64,000 nt of DNA from Gilvirhabdus luticola. GTDB lineage: Bacteria > Bacteroidota > Bacteroidia > Flavobacteriales > Flavobacteriaceae. This document shows, one piece after another, positions 25,613 through 34,634 of the stretch. The DNA lies in assembly GCF_032583975.1 (NCBI RefSeq), contig NZ_JAWHTF010000001.1, one strand, 5' to 3'. A program made the position numbers and the translations under genes. Position 1 is the first letter of the stretch. The number at the start of each line of letters is the position of its first letter. The notes beneath the pieces are model-generated. The model was not told the DNA's origin. It saw only the letters and a list, made by a program, of their open reading frames with translations, and made no database searches.

Positions 25613-25664
25613 AAAGGTATTTACTTAAAATCATTCTAAATTCAAATTTTTAGTCTCTTTACTT

Positions 25665-25695
25665 TTTGCTATAATTTAATTGCGCCTTACTTTTG
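25665..25695 (+). promoter_or_regulatory. sdh operon promoter
   Basis: A -33 TTTG (25665-25668) and a -7 TACTTTTG (25688-25695) are separated by exactly 19 bp, the best match to the Bacteroidota consensus in this window. It lies 26 bp before the sdhC ATG. Confidence 0.75.
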
Positions 25696-25721
25696 TAGTT
25701 ATATAAACTAACTTCACAAAA

Positions 25722-26399
25722 ATGAGCGGATTTTTTAAATCTTCGATTGGTAGAAAGATAGCCATGGCACTTTCGGCTTTTTTTCTAATGTTTTTTCTAA
25801 TCATTCATTTAGCCGTTAATATTACTTCAATTTTCAGTGCTAATCTTTTTAATGAATTATCCCATTTTATGGGAACAAATCCATTAGTGCAATTTGCATT
25901 ACAGCCAGTTTTAATCTTTGGCGTCATATTTCACTTTGTAATGGGTTTTGTATTAGAAATAAAAAATAAAAAAGCACGAGATATTTCTTATGTTAAAAAT
26001 GCCGGTAGCGCAAACTCAACTTGGATGAGTAGAAATATGATTTGGTCTGGAGCAGTTATCCTAGCTTTTATTGTTTTACACTTCATAGATTTCTGGTTTC
26101 CTGAAATAAACACAAAATATATAGTTGGAGATATGTCTGGAATGCATGATGGTGAGTTTAGGTATTTTCATGAGTTGCAGGAAAAGTTTTTAAGCCCTGC
26201 TAGAGTGAGTGCATACGTATTGGCATTTGTTTTTCTGGCATTGCACCTCTTACACGGATTTACTTCTGCTTTTCAATCTATAGGTTCAACTGCTGGAAGA
26301 AAGAAGACATTACAGAATATAGGGAAAGCCTATTCAATACTAATCCCATTTGGGTTTATAGTTATTGCGCTTTACCATCATTTTAATCATATCCATTAA
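25722..26399 (+). CDS. sdhC: Succinate dehydrogenase cytochrome b subunit
   Basis: Membrane anchor of succinate:quinone reductase. The 225-residue size and about five membrane helices fit the single-subunit di-haem cytochrome b558 type found in Bacteroidota. Candidate haem histidines lie in helices (FLIIHLAVN, GVIFHFVMGF, VLHFIDFW, ALHLLHGF). It is the first gene of sdhCAB, 14 bp before sdhA. There is no sdhD, as expected for this type. Confidence 0.95.
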   Translation: MSGFFKSSIGRKIAMALSAFFLMFFLIIHLAVNITSIFSANLFNELSHFMGTNPLVQFALQPVLIFGVIFHFVMGFVLEIKNKKARDISYVKNAGSANSTWMSRNMIWSGAVILAFIVLHFIDFWFPEINTKYIVGDMSGMHDGEFRYFHELQEKFLSPARVSAYVLAFVFLALHLLHGFTSAFQSIGSTAGRKKTLQNIGKAYSILIPFGFIVIALYHHFNHIH

Positions 26400-26413
26400 T
26401 CCTAAATAAAACT

Positions 26414-28411
26414 ATGGCTTTAGATTCAAAAGTACCAAAGGGTCCAATTAAAGATAAATGGACAACATATAAGGATAAAATCAATCTTGTAAACCCGGCT
26501 AATAAACGTCTTATTGATGTTATCATAGTGGGAACAGGTTTAGCAGGCGGATCCGCTGCAGCAACGTTAGCGGAGTTAGGGTATAATGTAAAGTCATTTT
26601 GTTTTCAAGACTCACCAAGGCGAGCACATTCTATTGCCGCTCAAGGAGGAATTAATGCCGCAAAGAATTATCAGGGTGATGGCGATTCTACCTACAGATT
26701 GTTTTACGATACTGTAAAAGGCGGTGATTATCGCTCTCGCGAAGCTAATGTATACCGTTTAGCTGAAGTGTCAACAAATATTATCGATCAGTGTGTTGCC
26801 CAAGGTGTGCCTTTTGCGCGCGATTATGGTGGATTATTAGATAACCGTTCGTTTGGAGGTGTATTAGTATCCAGAACGTTCTATGCTAAAGGACAAACCG
26901 GTCAGCAATTATTATTAGGTGCTTATTCTGCGATGAATCGCCAAATAGGTCGCGGTAAAATTAAAATGTACAACCGTCATGAAATGCTCGATGTGGTTAT
27001 TGTTGATGGCAAAGCAAGAGGTATTATAGCGCGTAATTTAGTAACGGGTGAGATTGAAAGACATTCTGCACATGCGGTTGTTTTAGCAAGTGGTGGTTAT
27101 GGAAATGCCTTTTATTTATCAACCTATGCTATGGGTAGTAATGTAACAGCTGCCTGGAAAGCACACAAAAGAGGTGCCTTTTTTGCGAATCCTTGTTTTA
27201 CGCAAATTCATCCAACATGTATCCCGGTTTCTGGTGATCATCAGTCTAAATTAACTTTGATGTCTGAGTCATTAAGAAATGATGGTAGAATATGGGTGCC
27301 AAAGAATATGGAAGATGTTTTGGCTATTAGAGAAGGTAAATTAAAACCAACAGAAATAGCGGAAGAAAACCGCGATTATTATTTAGAGCGTCGTTATCCT
27401 GCATTTGGTAATTTAGTGCCGAGAGATGTTGCATCAAGAGCTGCTAAAGAACGTTGTGATGCAGGTTTTGGAGTGAATAAAACAGGAGAAGCTGTTTATT
27501 TAGATTTTGCAGCGGCCATAGAACGTTACGGAAAGGAGCAAGCACATGTTAAAGGTCTTGATGAAAATGATAAAGCACTCGTTGATAAATTAGGAAAGGC
27601 TATAATAAAAGCTAAATACGGTAACCTATTCCAGATGTACGAAAAAATTGTAGATCAGAATCCATATGAAACACCTATGATGATTTATCCTGCCGTTCAC
27701 TATACCATGGGTGGTATTTGGGTAGATTATAATCTTATGACAACGGTGTCCGGATTATACGCTATTGGAGAAGCTAATTTTTCCGATCATGGAGCAAATA
27801 GACTTGGTGCTTCAGCTCTAATGCAAGGATTAGCTGATGGCTATTTTGTATTGCCTTATACCATTGGAGATTATTTAGCTGATGATATTCGTACTGGGCC
27901 CATACCAACTGATTCGAAAGAATTTGATGAAGCTGAAAAAGAAGTGAAGTCAAATTTAGATAAATTAATAAATAATAAGGGTAAGTATTCTGTTGACCAT
28001 TTCCACAAAAAATTAGGTAAAATTATGTGGAATAAATGTGGAATGGGAAGAAATGCAAAAGATTTAAAAGAAGCCATTTCAGAAATTGCTGAATTAAGAG
28101 CAGAATTCTGGAAAGATGTTAAAATTCCCGGAAAAGCTGATGAATATAATGAAGAGCTTGCTAAAGCCGGTCGTGTTGCAGATTTTTTAGAATTAGGAGA
28201 ATTATTTGCAAAAGACGCATTACATAGAGAAGAGTCGGCTGGCGGACATTTTAGAGAAGAGTATCAAACACCTGAAGGTGAAGCGATGCGACGTAAAGAA
28301 TACCAATTTGTATCGGCTTGGGAATATAAAGGAGAACCTAAAGATGCCCTATTACACAAGGAAAAATTAGAGTATGAAAATATTGAAGTAAAAGAAAGAA
28401 GTTATAAATAA
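26414..28411 (+). CDS. sdhA: Succinate dehydrogenase / fumarate reductase flavoprotein subunit
   Basis: Catalytic FAD subunit that oxidises succinate to fumarate. 665 residues. The dinucleotide-binding motif VGTGLAGGSAAATLAELG is near residue 38, and the FAD-attachment histidine lies in SPRRAHSIAAQGGINAA. The active-site HPTCIP and RLGASALMQGLADG segments are present. It sits between the cytochrome b and iron-sulfur subunits. Confidence 0.97.
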   Translation: MALDSKVPKGPIKDKWTTYKDKINLVNPANKRLIDVIIVGTGLAGGSAAATLAELGYNVKSFCFQDSPRRAHSIAAQGGINAAKNYQGDGDSTYRLFYDTVKGGDYRSREANVYRLAEVSTNIIDQCVAQGVPFARDYGGLLDNRSFGGVLVSRTFYAKGQTGQQLLLGAYSAMNRQIGRGKIKMYNRHEMLDVVIVDGKARGIIARNLVTGEIERHSAHAVVLASGGYGNAFYLSTYAMGSNVTAAWKAHKRGAFFANPCFTQIHPTCIPVSGDHQSKLTLMSESLRNDGRIWVPKNMEDVLAIREGKLKPTEIAEENRDYYLERRYPAFGNLVPRDVASRAAKERCDAGFGVNKTGEAVYLDFAAAIERYGKEQAHVKGLDENDKALVDKLGKAIIKAKYGNLFQMYEKIVDQNPYETPMMIYPAVHYTMGGIWVDYNLMTTVSGLYAIGEANFSDHGANRLGASALMQGLADGYFVLPYTIGDYLADDIRTGPIPTDSKEFDEAEKEVKSNLDKLINNKGKYSVDHFHKKLGKIMWNKCGMGRNAKDLKEAISEIAELRAEFWKDVKIPGKADEYNEELAKAGRVADFLELGELFAKDALHREESAGGHFREEYQTPEGEAMRRKEYQFVSAWEYKGEPKDALLHKEKLEYENIEVKERSYK

Positions 28412-28421
28412 CATATTGGTT

Positions 28422-29165
28422 ATGAAATTAACATTAAAAATATGGCGTCAAAAAAACGCGAGCGATAAAGGAAAACTGGTTGATTATGAAATGGATGATG
28501 TTTCTCCAGATATGTCTTTTCTCGAAATGCTTGATGTATTAAATCAAGACCTGATAGATAAAGATGAAGAACCTATAGCATTTGATCATGATTGCCGTGA
28601 AGGTATTTGTGGGATGTGCTCTATGTATATAAGCGGACGAGCTCATGGCCCAGATAGAAGCATTACGGTTTGTCAATTACATATGCGTAGTTTTAAAGAC
28701 GGTGATACGATTTATATAGAGCCATGGCGTGCTAAAGCTTTTCCTGTAATTAAAGATTTAATTGTAGATAGAAGTGCGTTTGACCGTATACAACAAGCAG
28801 GTGGTTTTATATCCGTAAATACCTCTGGGAATACACAAGATGCTAATGGCACTTTAATTTCGAAATATGCAGCTGACACCGCTATGGATGCCGCTACTTG
28901 TATTGGTTGCGGCGCATGTGTTGCAACTTGTAAAAATTCGTCAGCCATGTTATTTGTTGGAGCTAAAGTTTCGCAATATGCGTTATTGCCTCAAGGACAA
29001 ATTGAAGCAGCCGATCGTGTAAAGAACATGGTAGCCCAAATGGATTTAGAAGGTTTTGGTAATTGCACTAATACAGGAGCTTGTGAGATAGAATGCCCTA
29101 AAGGTATCTCGTTAGATAATATTGCTCGAATGAATAGAGAGCTAATGAAAGCCAGTTTAAAATAG
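28422..29165 (+). CDS. sdhB: Succinate dehydrogenase iron-sulfur subunit
   Basis: Carries electrons from FAD to the quinone. Three cluster sites are present: CREGICGMCSMYISG with a later VCQLH (2Fe-2S), CIGCGACVATCKN (4Fe-4S), and CTNTGACEIECPKGI (3Fe-4S region). The longest frame starts at TTG 28416; the ATG at 28422 (MKLTLKIWRQKN) is the better start and gives 247 residues, 10 bp after sdhA. Confidence 0.97.
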   Translation: MKLTLKIWRQKNASDKGKLVDYEMDDVSPDMSFLEMLDVLNQDLIDKDEEPIAFDHDCREGICGMCSMYISGRAHGPDRSITVCQLHMRSFKDGDTIYIEPWRAKAFPVIKDLIVDRSAFDRIQQAGGFISVNTSGNTQDANGTLISKYAADTAMDAATCIGCGACVATCKNSSAMLFVGAKVSQYALLPQGQIEAADRVKNMVAQMDLEGFGNCTNTGACEIECPKGISLDNIARMNRELMKASLK

Positions 29166-29199
29166 TTATATCATTCAGAGCCAATTAAAATTTATTTAT

Positions 29200-29229
29200 A
29201 ATCTCAAGTATTTACTTGAGATTTTTTTT
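29200..29229 (+). terminator. Intrinsic terminator of the sdh operon
   Basis: A perfect 11-bp stem AATCTCAAGTA / TACTTGAGATT with a 2-base loop is followed by a run of T, 35 bp after the sdhB stop. Confidence 0.9.
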
Positions 29230-29255
29230 AGCTTTGCCGTCCTTGTTTTTAAGAC

Positions 29256-30197
29256 ATGCAGATTATTAGTAACATCTATTATTTTATAATACTACTTTTT
29301 GTATTTAGTGTTTCTTCAGCACAAAATGGATCATCAAACCATGTTAGTAAAGTAAATTTATTTAGTGAGACTATTTTACTTCACAACATTAAAACGATTT
29401 CTTCGGACAGTTTTGAAGGTAGAAGAACAGGAACCCTCGGAGCAGTTAAAACCAAAAAGTACATTATTAATTCTTTTAAATCATTTGATGTTAAACCTCT
29501 AGGGAAAAATTACGAGCAGACTTTTTCATTTTTAGATAAAGGAAAATACTATCATGCGGTTAATGTTTTAGGTGTTATTCAAGGGACAACTTTTCCTAAA
29601 AGCTATGTCGTGATCAGTGCACATTATGATCATGAGGGTATTAAAAGAGGAGTCATATATAATGGGGCAGATGATAATGCATCTGGATTAAGCGCACTGT
29701 TTAGTTTGGCTGAATATTTTAAAAATAATCCACCAAAACATTCCGTGATACTGGCTGCTTTTGATGGTGAAGAGCTTGGTTTAAAGGGTTCGAAACACTT
29801 CGTCAAAAATTCTATTGTACCAATTAAAGATATAATGATCAATTTTAATTTAGATATGATTAGTAGAAGCGCTGATAATAAATTATTTGCTGTCGGAACA
29901 AGCTATTCTAAAACGCTTGAAGAGGTCATCTTAACAACAAAACATTCTAAAAAAATCAATCTGGTTACAGGTCACGATAATAAAAAAGATTGGAGAAATG
30001 ATTGGACATATTCTTCAGATCATGCTTCGTTTCACAAAAAAGGAATTCCATTTTTGTATTTTGGTGTAGTAGACCATGAAGATTATCATAAACCCACTGA
30101 CGACTACGAGAATATAAACCCCGAATTTTATATTGAAGCTGTAAAATCTATTATTTCTGTATTTGAAAAAGTGGATGATTTGCAGATGAAAAGATAA
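29256..30197 (+). CDS. Secreted M28 family zinc peptidase
   Basis: 313 residues with a signal peptide (IIILLFVFSVSSAQ-like hydrophobic stretch ending at AQNG). The co-catalytic zinc site is readable: H in VVISAHYDHEG, D in GADDNASGLSAL, EE in FDGEELGLKGSKHF, D in NLDMISR, and H in SSDHASFHKKGIPF. Members are aminopeptidases or carboxypeptidases acting outside the cytoplasm. It follows the sdh terminator and stands alone. Confidence 0.94.
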   Translation: MQIISNIYYFIILLFVFSVSSAQNGSSNHVSKVNLFSETILLHNIKTISSDSFEGRRTGTLGAVKTKKYIINSFKSFDVKPLGKNYEQTFSFLDKGKYYHAVNVLGVIQGTTFPKSYVVISAHYDHEGIKRGVIYNGADDNASGLSALFSLAEYFKNNPPKHSVILAAFDGEELGLKGSKHFVKNSIVPIKDIMINFNLDMISRSADNKLFAVGTSYSKTLEEVILTTKHSKKINLVTGHDNKKDWRNDWTYSSDHASFHKKGIPFLYFGVVDHEDYHKPTDDYENINPEFYIEAVKSIISVFEKVDDLQMKR

Positions 30198-30251
30198 TTA
30201 AAATCATGCTATTTTTAAATCTCTTTATAGAGAAGTGATTATCTTTAATGC

Positions 30252-31394
30252 ATGAATCACATTTCGAAGCTTCCACAAGTACAACTCTCTATATTCTCAA
30301 AAATGACAGCTTTGGCTAACAAGCACAAAGCCATTAACTTATCTCAAGGGTTTCCAAATTTTAAAAGCGATTCTGCCCTTATTGATTTGGTTTCTCATGC
30401 AATGAGATCTGGCTATAATCAATATGCACCAATGCCAGGTATTTTAGCATTAAGAGAAGCTATTGCCAACAAGCTCGAATTCCTGTATAATTCAACGTAT
30501 AATTCAGATACCGAAATTACCATTACCTCTGGAGCTACACAAGCTATTTACTCCATCATTTCTGCGTTTATAAAACAAAATGATGAGGTTATCATATTCA
30601 AACCTGCTTATGATAGTTACGAACCTACAACACAATTAAATGGAGGAATAGTTATGCCCATACAGTTGGAAGCTCCAAACTATAAAATAAATTGGGAATT
30701 AGTACAACAACAAATTAATGATAACACAAAAATGATGATCATTAACACACCTCAAAACCCAAGTGCAACAATTTTTTCTAAACAAGACATGTTGCAATTG
30801 CAAGAAATAACAAAAGGAACAGATATTATTGTTTTAAGTGATGAGGTCTATGAACACATTATATTTGATAACGAAAAACACCAGAGTATATGTTTGTTCC
30901 CAGATTTGAAATCAAGAAGTTTTCTAGTAGCGTCTTTTGGAAAAACCTTTCACAACACAGGTTGGAAAATAGGTTATTGCTGTGCTCCAAAAGTGTTGAT
31001 GGAAGAATTTAGAAAAGCACATCAATTTACAGTGTTTTCAGTAAATCATCCTATACAGATAGCACTTGCAGAATATTTGCAGGAGCCAAATCATTATTTG
31101 AAGATATCGCAATTTTATCAAAACAAACGTAATTTGTTTACAGAATTACTAGAAGGATCGAGATTTAAGATACTGCCGACCCAAGGGACTTATTTTATGT
31201 TGTTAGATTATTCAAATATAACGACGGAAAAGGATACAGATTTTGCAGAAAGATTGACTATTGAGCATGGTATTGCCTCTATTCCTTTATCAGTTTTTAA
31301 TGAAAATAATTTAGATCAAAATGTGTTGCGATTTTGTTTTGCAAAAACAGATAATACTTTAAAAAAAGCAACTGAAATTCTAAAGAAAATTTAA
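30252..31394 (+). CDS. Methionine aminotransferase-like PLP enzyme (class I/II)
   Basis: 380 residues of the fold-type I aminotransferase family. INLSQGFPNF, YAPMPGILALREAIA, ITSGATQAIYS, NTPQNPSATIFS, DEVYEHIIFD and ASFGKTFHNTGWKIGY with the PLP lysine are all present. The sequence style is that of the YbdL/KAT group, which uses methionine and aromatic amino acids. It is followed 13 bp later by an omega-amidase-like gene; such pairs are known to work in sequence in transamination and removal of the resulting alpha-ketoglutaramate or ketosuccinamate. Confidence 0.92.
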   Translation: MNHISKLPQVQLSIFSKMTALANKHKAINLSQGFPNFKSDSALIDLVSHAMRSGYNQYAPMPGILALREAIANKLEFLYNSTYNSDTEITITSGATQAIYSIISAFIKQNDEVIIFKPAYDSYEPTTQLNGGIVMPIQLEAPNYKINWELVQQQINDNTKMMIINTPQNPSATIFSKQDMLQLQEITKGTDIIVLSDEVYEHIIFDNEKHQSICLFPDLKSRSFLVASFGKTFHNTGWKIGYCCAPKVLMEEFRKAHQFTVFSVNHPIQIALAEYLQEPNHYLKISQFYQNKRNLFTELLEGSRFKILPTQGTYFMLLDYSNITTEKDTDFAERLTIEHGIASIPLSVFNENNLDQNVLRFCFAKTDNTLKKATEILKKI

Positions 31395-31407
31395 TACATT
31401 GGAGCAT

Positions 31408-32190
31408 ATGCAAGAAGACCTAAAAATAGCGTTTATACAAACAGATTTAGTTTGGGAAGATCGAAAACAGAACATAAAAAACTTCAAGGAAAAAATCGAA
31501 AGTATAATTCAACCAGTTGATATTATAATCCTGCCGGAAATGTTCACTACAGGTTTTACAATGAACGCCAAAGATAATTCTGAAACCATGAATGGTAAAA
31601 CTGTGGAATGGATGCAGAATCGAGCAAAAGAAAAAGATGCTGCAGTTGTTGGTAGTATCATAATTGAAGACAACAAAAAATATTACAACCGACTAATTTT
31701 TGCTCATCCAGATGGAACTTTAGGATACTATAACAAAAGACACACGTTTACTTATGCTGGAGAAGACAAAGTTTTTACTTCTGGTTCAGACAGACTGATT
31801 ATTCACTACAAAGGATGGAAATTATGTCCTTTAGTCTGTTATGATTTGCGCTTTCCTGTTTGGGCAAGAAATATTGATGATTATGATGTGCTAATTTATG
31901 TTGCCAATTGGCCAAAACCAAGAATTAATGCTTGGGACACTTTACTTAAAGCAAGGGCTATAGAAAATATGAGTTATTGTATAGGAGTGAATAGAATTGG
32001 GTTTGATGAAGAACAGAATAAATATATTGGCCATTCTGCGGTATATGATGTTTTGGGTAATTGTATGACTTCTATTAAACCCAATAAAGAACAAGTAGAA
32101 GTGGTTACTTTACAAAAAAGCCATTTAAGTTTTTACAGAAATAAACTCCGATTTTTAAATGATAGAGACAACTTTAATCTAGTAATATAA
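31408..32190 (+). CDS. Nitrilase-superfamily amidohydrolase (omega-amidase type)
   Basis: The catalytic Glu-Lys-Cys triad of the family is visible: E in ILPEMFTTGF, K in GYYNKRHTFTYA, and C in PLVCYDLRFPVW. The length is about 260 residues. The ATG at 31408 has a GGAG 4-7 bases upstream, an unusually good ribosome site for this group; the longer TTG start at 31399 is less likely. Together with the aminotransferase gene upstream it probably clears omega-amides of keto acids. Its 3' end overlaps the convergent gene by 17 bp. Confidence 0.93.
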   Translation: MQEDLKIAFIQTDLVWEDRKQNIKNFKEKIESIIQPVDIIILPEMFTTGFTMNAKDNSETMNGKTVEWMQNRAKEKDAAVVGSIIIEDNKKYYNRLIFAHPDGTLGYYNKRHTFTYAGEDKVFTSGSDRLIIHYKGWKLCPLVCYDLRFPVWARNIDDYDVLIYVANWPKPRINAWDTLLKARAIENMSYCIGVNRIGFDEEQNKYIGHSAVYDVLGNCMTSIKPNKEQVEVVTLQKSHLSFYRNKLRFLNDRDNFNLVI

Positions 32191-33781
32191 ACTCCCTGAT
32201 TTCGTCCCAATTAGCTCTAACATCTATTGATTCAGGATAGTAACTTACCCGTTCTGGTTGTTGTTTTTTTAAATAATTACCAGAATCAAAAATTTTATTG
32301 CCGTTGCTATCAAATATGACTCTTAAAAGGTAATTGCCTGGATTCACATATCTGAAATCAAAAAATTTAGGTTCATTAGAAAATTGTTCTGCTTTAACTT
32401 CACCTTTTTCATCTGTTAATTGAATAATAATAGGGTATTTAGCATTTTTAAGAGATACGCGTACATTACCATAATCTGAAAATGCTTTTGTTCTGATTGA
32501 AAAATTTAAAGTATCGTTAGAATGCCCATAAAAGTCGGTTAAACTATTTGGCAACATCTGAATTTTATAGTTGTTACTTTCAGTTTTTTCAAAATCTAAT
32601 GCCACAATATTAGAGATAGAATCAAATGTGGATTTAAAAGCAATTGCCAAGGAATCTTTATCTATTATTGAAATTTTTGTTTCATCAAAAGCCTTAAATG
32701 GAGTGCTAGCAGAAATCTTATAAGGTTCATTAAAATTAATATTTCCAGTTGTTTGAGGATTAATTTTTAAACTATCTTGTTCTTTAGATCTGATTTTTAA
32801 AGTAAAATCTTTTGTGAAATCATCCTTCGTAACATTAAATACAAGTGAATCTACTTCAAGTTTTGGTTTGTACCAATAATAAAGTGTATCAGCTATTTCA
32901 TCTTTTGTAATAGTGTATTCAAAATCTTCAGGTATTTCTGATAGAATACTAATGTTCATTCCTTTATAATCACCTTCATAACCAAACGCAATTTTTTCAT
33001 TTGAAACCAAGTTAGGCCTTGTAGCATTAAATTCAATGTCTTCTTTAAATAATTTAATGTTGTAGATAGAATCTGTAGGAACATTTATAAAACTTTTATG
33101 AAACCCAATCTTATCTGTTTTTTGCTGAAATTTATAATCTTGATTTCCATCTTTTAGGGCTATCAGCATATATTGACCAGCTTTTACATTCTCTATTGTG
33201 AATGTTGTAAGACTATCAAGAGTGTTTGTTACATATTTTGGTGTTTTTTTGTAAATAATGGAATCTGTAAATGTGGAATCTACTTCATACAAAACCACTG
33301 AAACAAAATCATCAGGCTGTTTTTCTAATGCATCAAACACCTGACCTTTTACAGTTAATGAATCAATATAATCTCCTGTTGAAAACACATACCTGTAAAA
33401 CGGATAAGGATTTTCTTCATTATTATCTACAATACTGTTACCAAAGTTTAAAGCATAGGTAGTATTAGCTTCAAGCGTATCTATTATTTTAATGGATATA
33501 TACTTATTTGCGCCTCCAAGTGGTGTTATTTCTGGTTTAGGATCCATTGGTGGAGAAATAATAAGTTGTTTCTGCAAATCTTTAATTTTGATATACTCAT
33601 TAAAATATATCCTAATTTCTTGTTCGGTAAAGTTGGTAGAAAGGTTTTCAGGTTCCGATTTTAAAATTTTTGGAGGCTCAATATCTTTTGGACCTCCTTG
33701 TGGAGTTCCACGATTGGCACAATTAATAAACACAAAGCTTATAAGAGCAATAAAAATAAAATTGTAAAGGGCTTTATTCAT
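32174..33781 (-). CDS. Ig-like (Big_5) domain lipoprotein
   Basis: 535 residues with a lipoprotein signal (LISFVFINC-AN). After a conserved RGTPQGGPKDIEPPKI comes a Big_5-type immunoglobulin-like domain (SEPENLSTNFTEQEIRIYFNEYI ... TTYALNFGNSIVDNNE). The rest is beta-rich and ends with a YVNPGNYLLRVIFDSNGNKIFDSG segment. Conserved in the phylum but without a known function. Likely on the periplasmic face of the outer membrane. Confidence 0.87.
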   Translation of the reverse strand: MNKALYNFIFIALISFVFINCANRGTPQGGPKDIEPPKILKSEPENLSTNFTEQEIRIYFNEYIKIKDLQKQLIISPPMDPKPEITPLGGANKYISIKIIDTLEANTTYALNFGNSIVDNNEENPYPFYRYVFSTGDYIDSLTVKGQVFDALEKQPDDFVSVVLYEVDSTFTDSIIYKKTPKYVTNTLDSLTTFTIENVKAGQYMLIALKDGNQDYKFQQKTDKIGFHKSFINVPTDSIYNIKLFKEDIEFNATRPNLVSNEKIAFGYEGDYKGMNISILSEIPEDFEYTITKDEIADTLYYWYKPKLEVDSLVFNVTKDDFTKDFTLKIRSKEQDSLKINPQTTGNINFNEPYKISASTPFKAFDETKISIIDKDSLAIAFKSTFDSISNIVALDFEKTESNNYKIQMLPNSLTDFYGHSNDTLNFSIRTKAFSDYGNVRVSLKNAKYPIIIQLTDEKGEVKAEQFSNEPKFFDFRYVNPGNYLLRVIFDSNGNKIFDSGNYLKKQQPERVSYYPESIDVRANWDEIREFILLD

Positions 33782-33835
33782 TTAAGATGAATGATTTTTC
33801 GCAAATTAACAACTTATTTATTATTAACGAAAAAC

Positions 33836-34525
33836 TTAATTCGCAATTGCCATAGAGGCAACACTTATTTTTAAACCGTTTGCTTGATTGAGTACATTAA
33901 CACAAGACTCAATTGTAGCTCCTGTGGTAATAATATCATCAACTAAAAGAATATGCTTACCTCCAATAAGATGTTTGTTTTGAATGCTAAAAACTTCATT
34001 ACTATTGCTCCAACGTGCAAAACGACCTTTAAATACTTGAGATTCAGTATCAGAAATTTTTATAAGCACATTATCCAAATATTCGCAATTTAAAGCATCA
34101 GCAATATGTTTACCAAATTTAGCAACTTGATTATAACCTCTTTTTTTTAACTTCTTTTTATGTAAAGGCACAGGTATTACAGCTTCTATAAAGTTATAAT
34201 TTTCAATAGTTTTTAATTCTTCGCCTAGCCAATCTCCTAGAAAGATACCAATATCTTCATAACCTCTATATTTTAAATTATGTAATAGTTGTTGAACAAT
34301 ATCCTTTTTTCTAAAGCGCAATAAAGCTGTTGCCTGCTCAATTTTTACACGCCCGTAAAAAATCTTTAAGACAAAATCATCTCCCGAATGGTGAAAGTTA
34401 GTAACTGGCAGATCGTGCCTGCAATCGGTACAAACATATTTTTCATTATCAGTTAGAAGGGTGTTACAAGAGTAGCAAACTTTTGGGAAGAATAAATCAA
34501 TCAGATTTTTTGCTGTTTGTAACAT
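33836..34525 (-). CDS. ComF-like phosphoribosyltransferase-fold protein
   Basis: About 229 residues. A four-cysteine zinc site comes first (VCYSCNTLL ... YVCTDCRHDL) and then a PRTase domain with IPVPLHKKKLKKRGYNQ and the ribose-phosphate loop HILLVDDIITTGATIESC. ComF proteins act in DNA uptake or recombination in competent bacteria; in most others the role is unclear. A longer frame runs to 34636 but would overlap glyS, so the ATG at 34525 (MLQTAKNLIDLFFP) is taken as the start. Confidence 0.9.
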   Translation of the reverse strand: MLQTAKNLIDLFFPKVCYSCNTLLTDNEKYVCTDCRHDLPVTNFHHSGDDFVLKIFYGRVKIEQATALLRFRKKDIVQQLLHNLKYRGYEDIGIFLGDWLGEELKTIENYNFIEAVIPVPLHKKKLKKRGYNQVAKFGKHIADALNCEYLDNVLIKISDTESQVFKGRFARWSNSNEVFSIQNKHLIGGKHILLVDDIITTGATIESCVNVLNQANGLKISVASMAIAN

Positions 34526-34622
34526 ATTAATCAATAATAATGTTCTAAAAATAGGTAATTTAGCCACATCAGAAAAATGAATAATATTTATTAATCCACT
34601 CCATTTGTTTGAAGTGGTTTTA

Positions 34623-34630
34623 TATTTTTG
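34623..34630 (+). promoter_or_regulatory. -7 box directly abutting the glyS start codon
   Basis: TATTTTTG lies 4 bp before the ATG, again implying a leaderless or near-leaderless message. The 15-bp string TATTTTTGCAGCATG is identical to that at thiL. Confidence 0.5.
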
Positions 34631-34634
34631 CAGC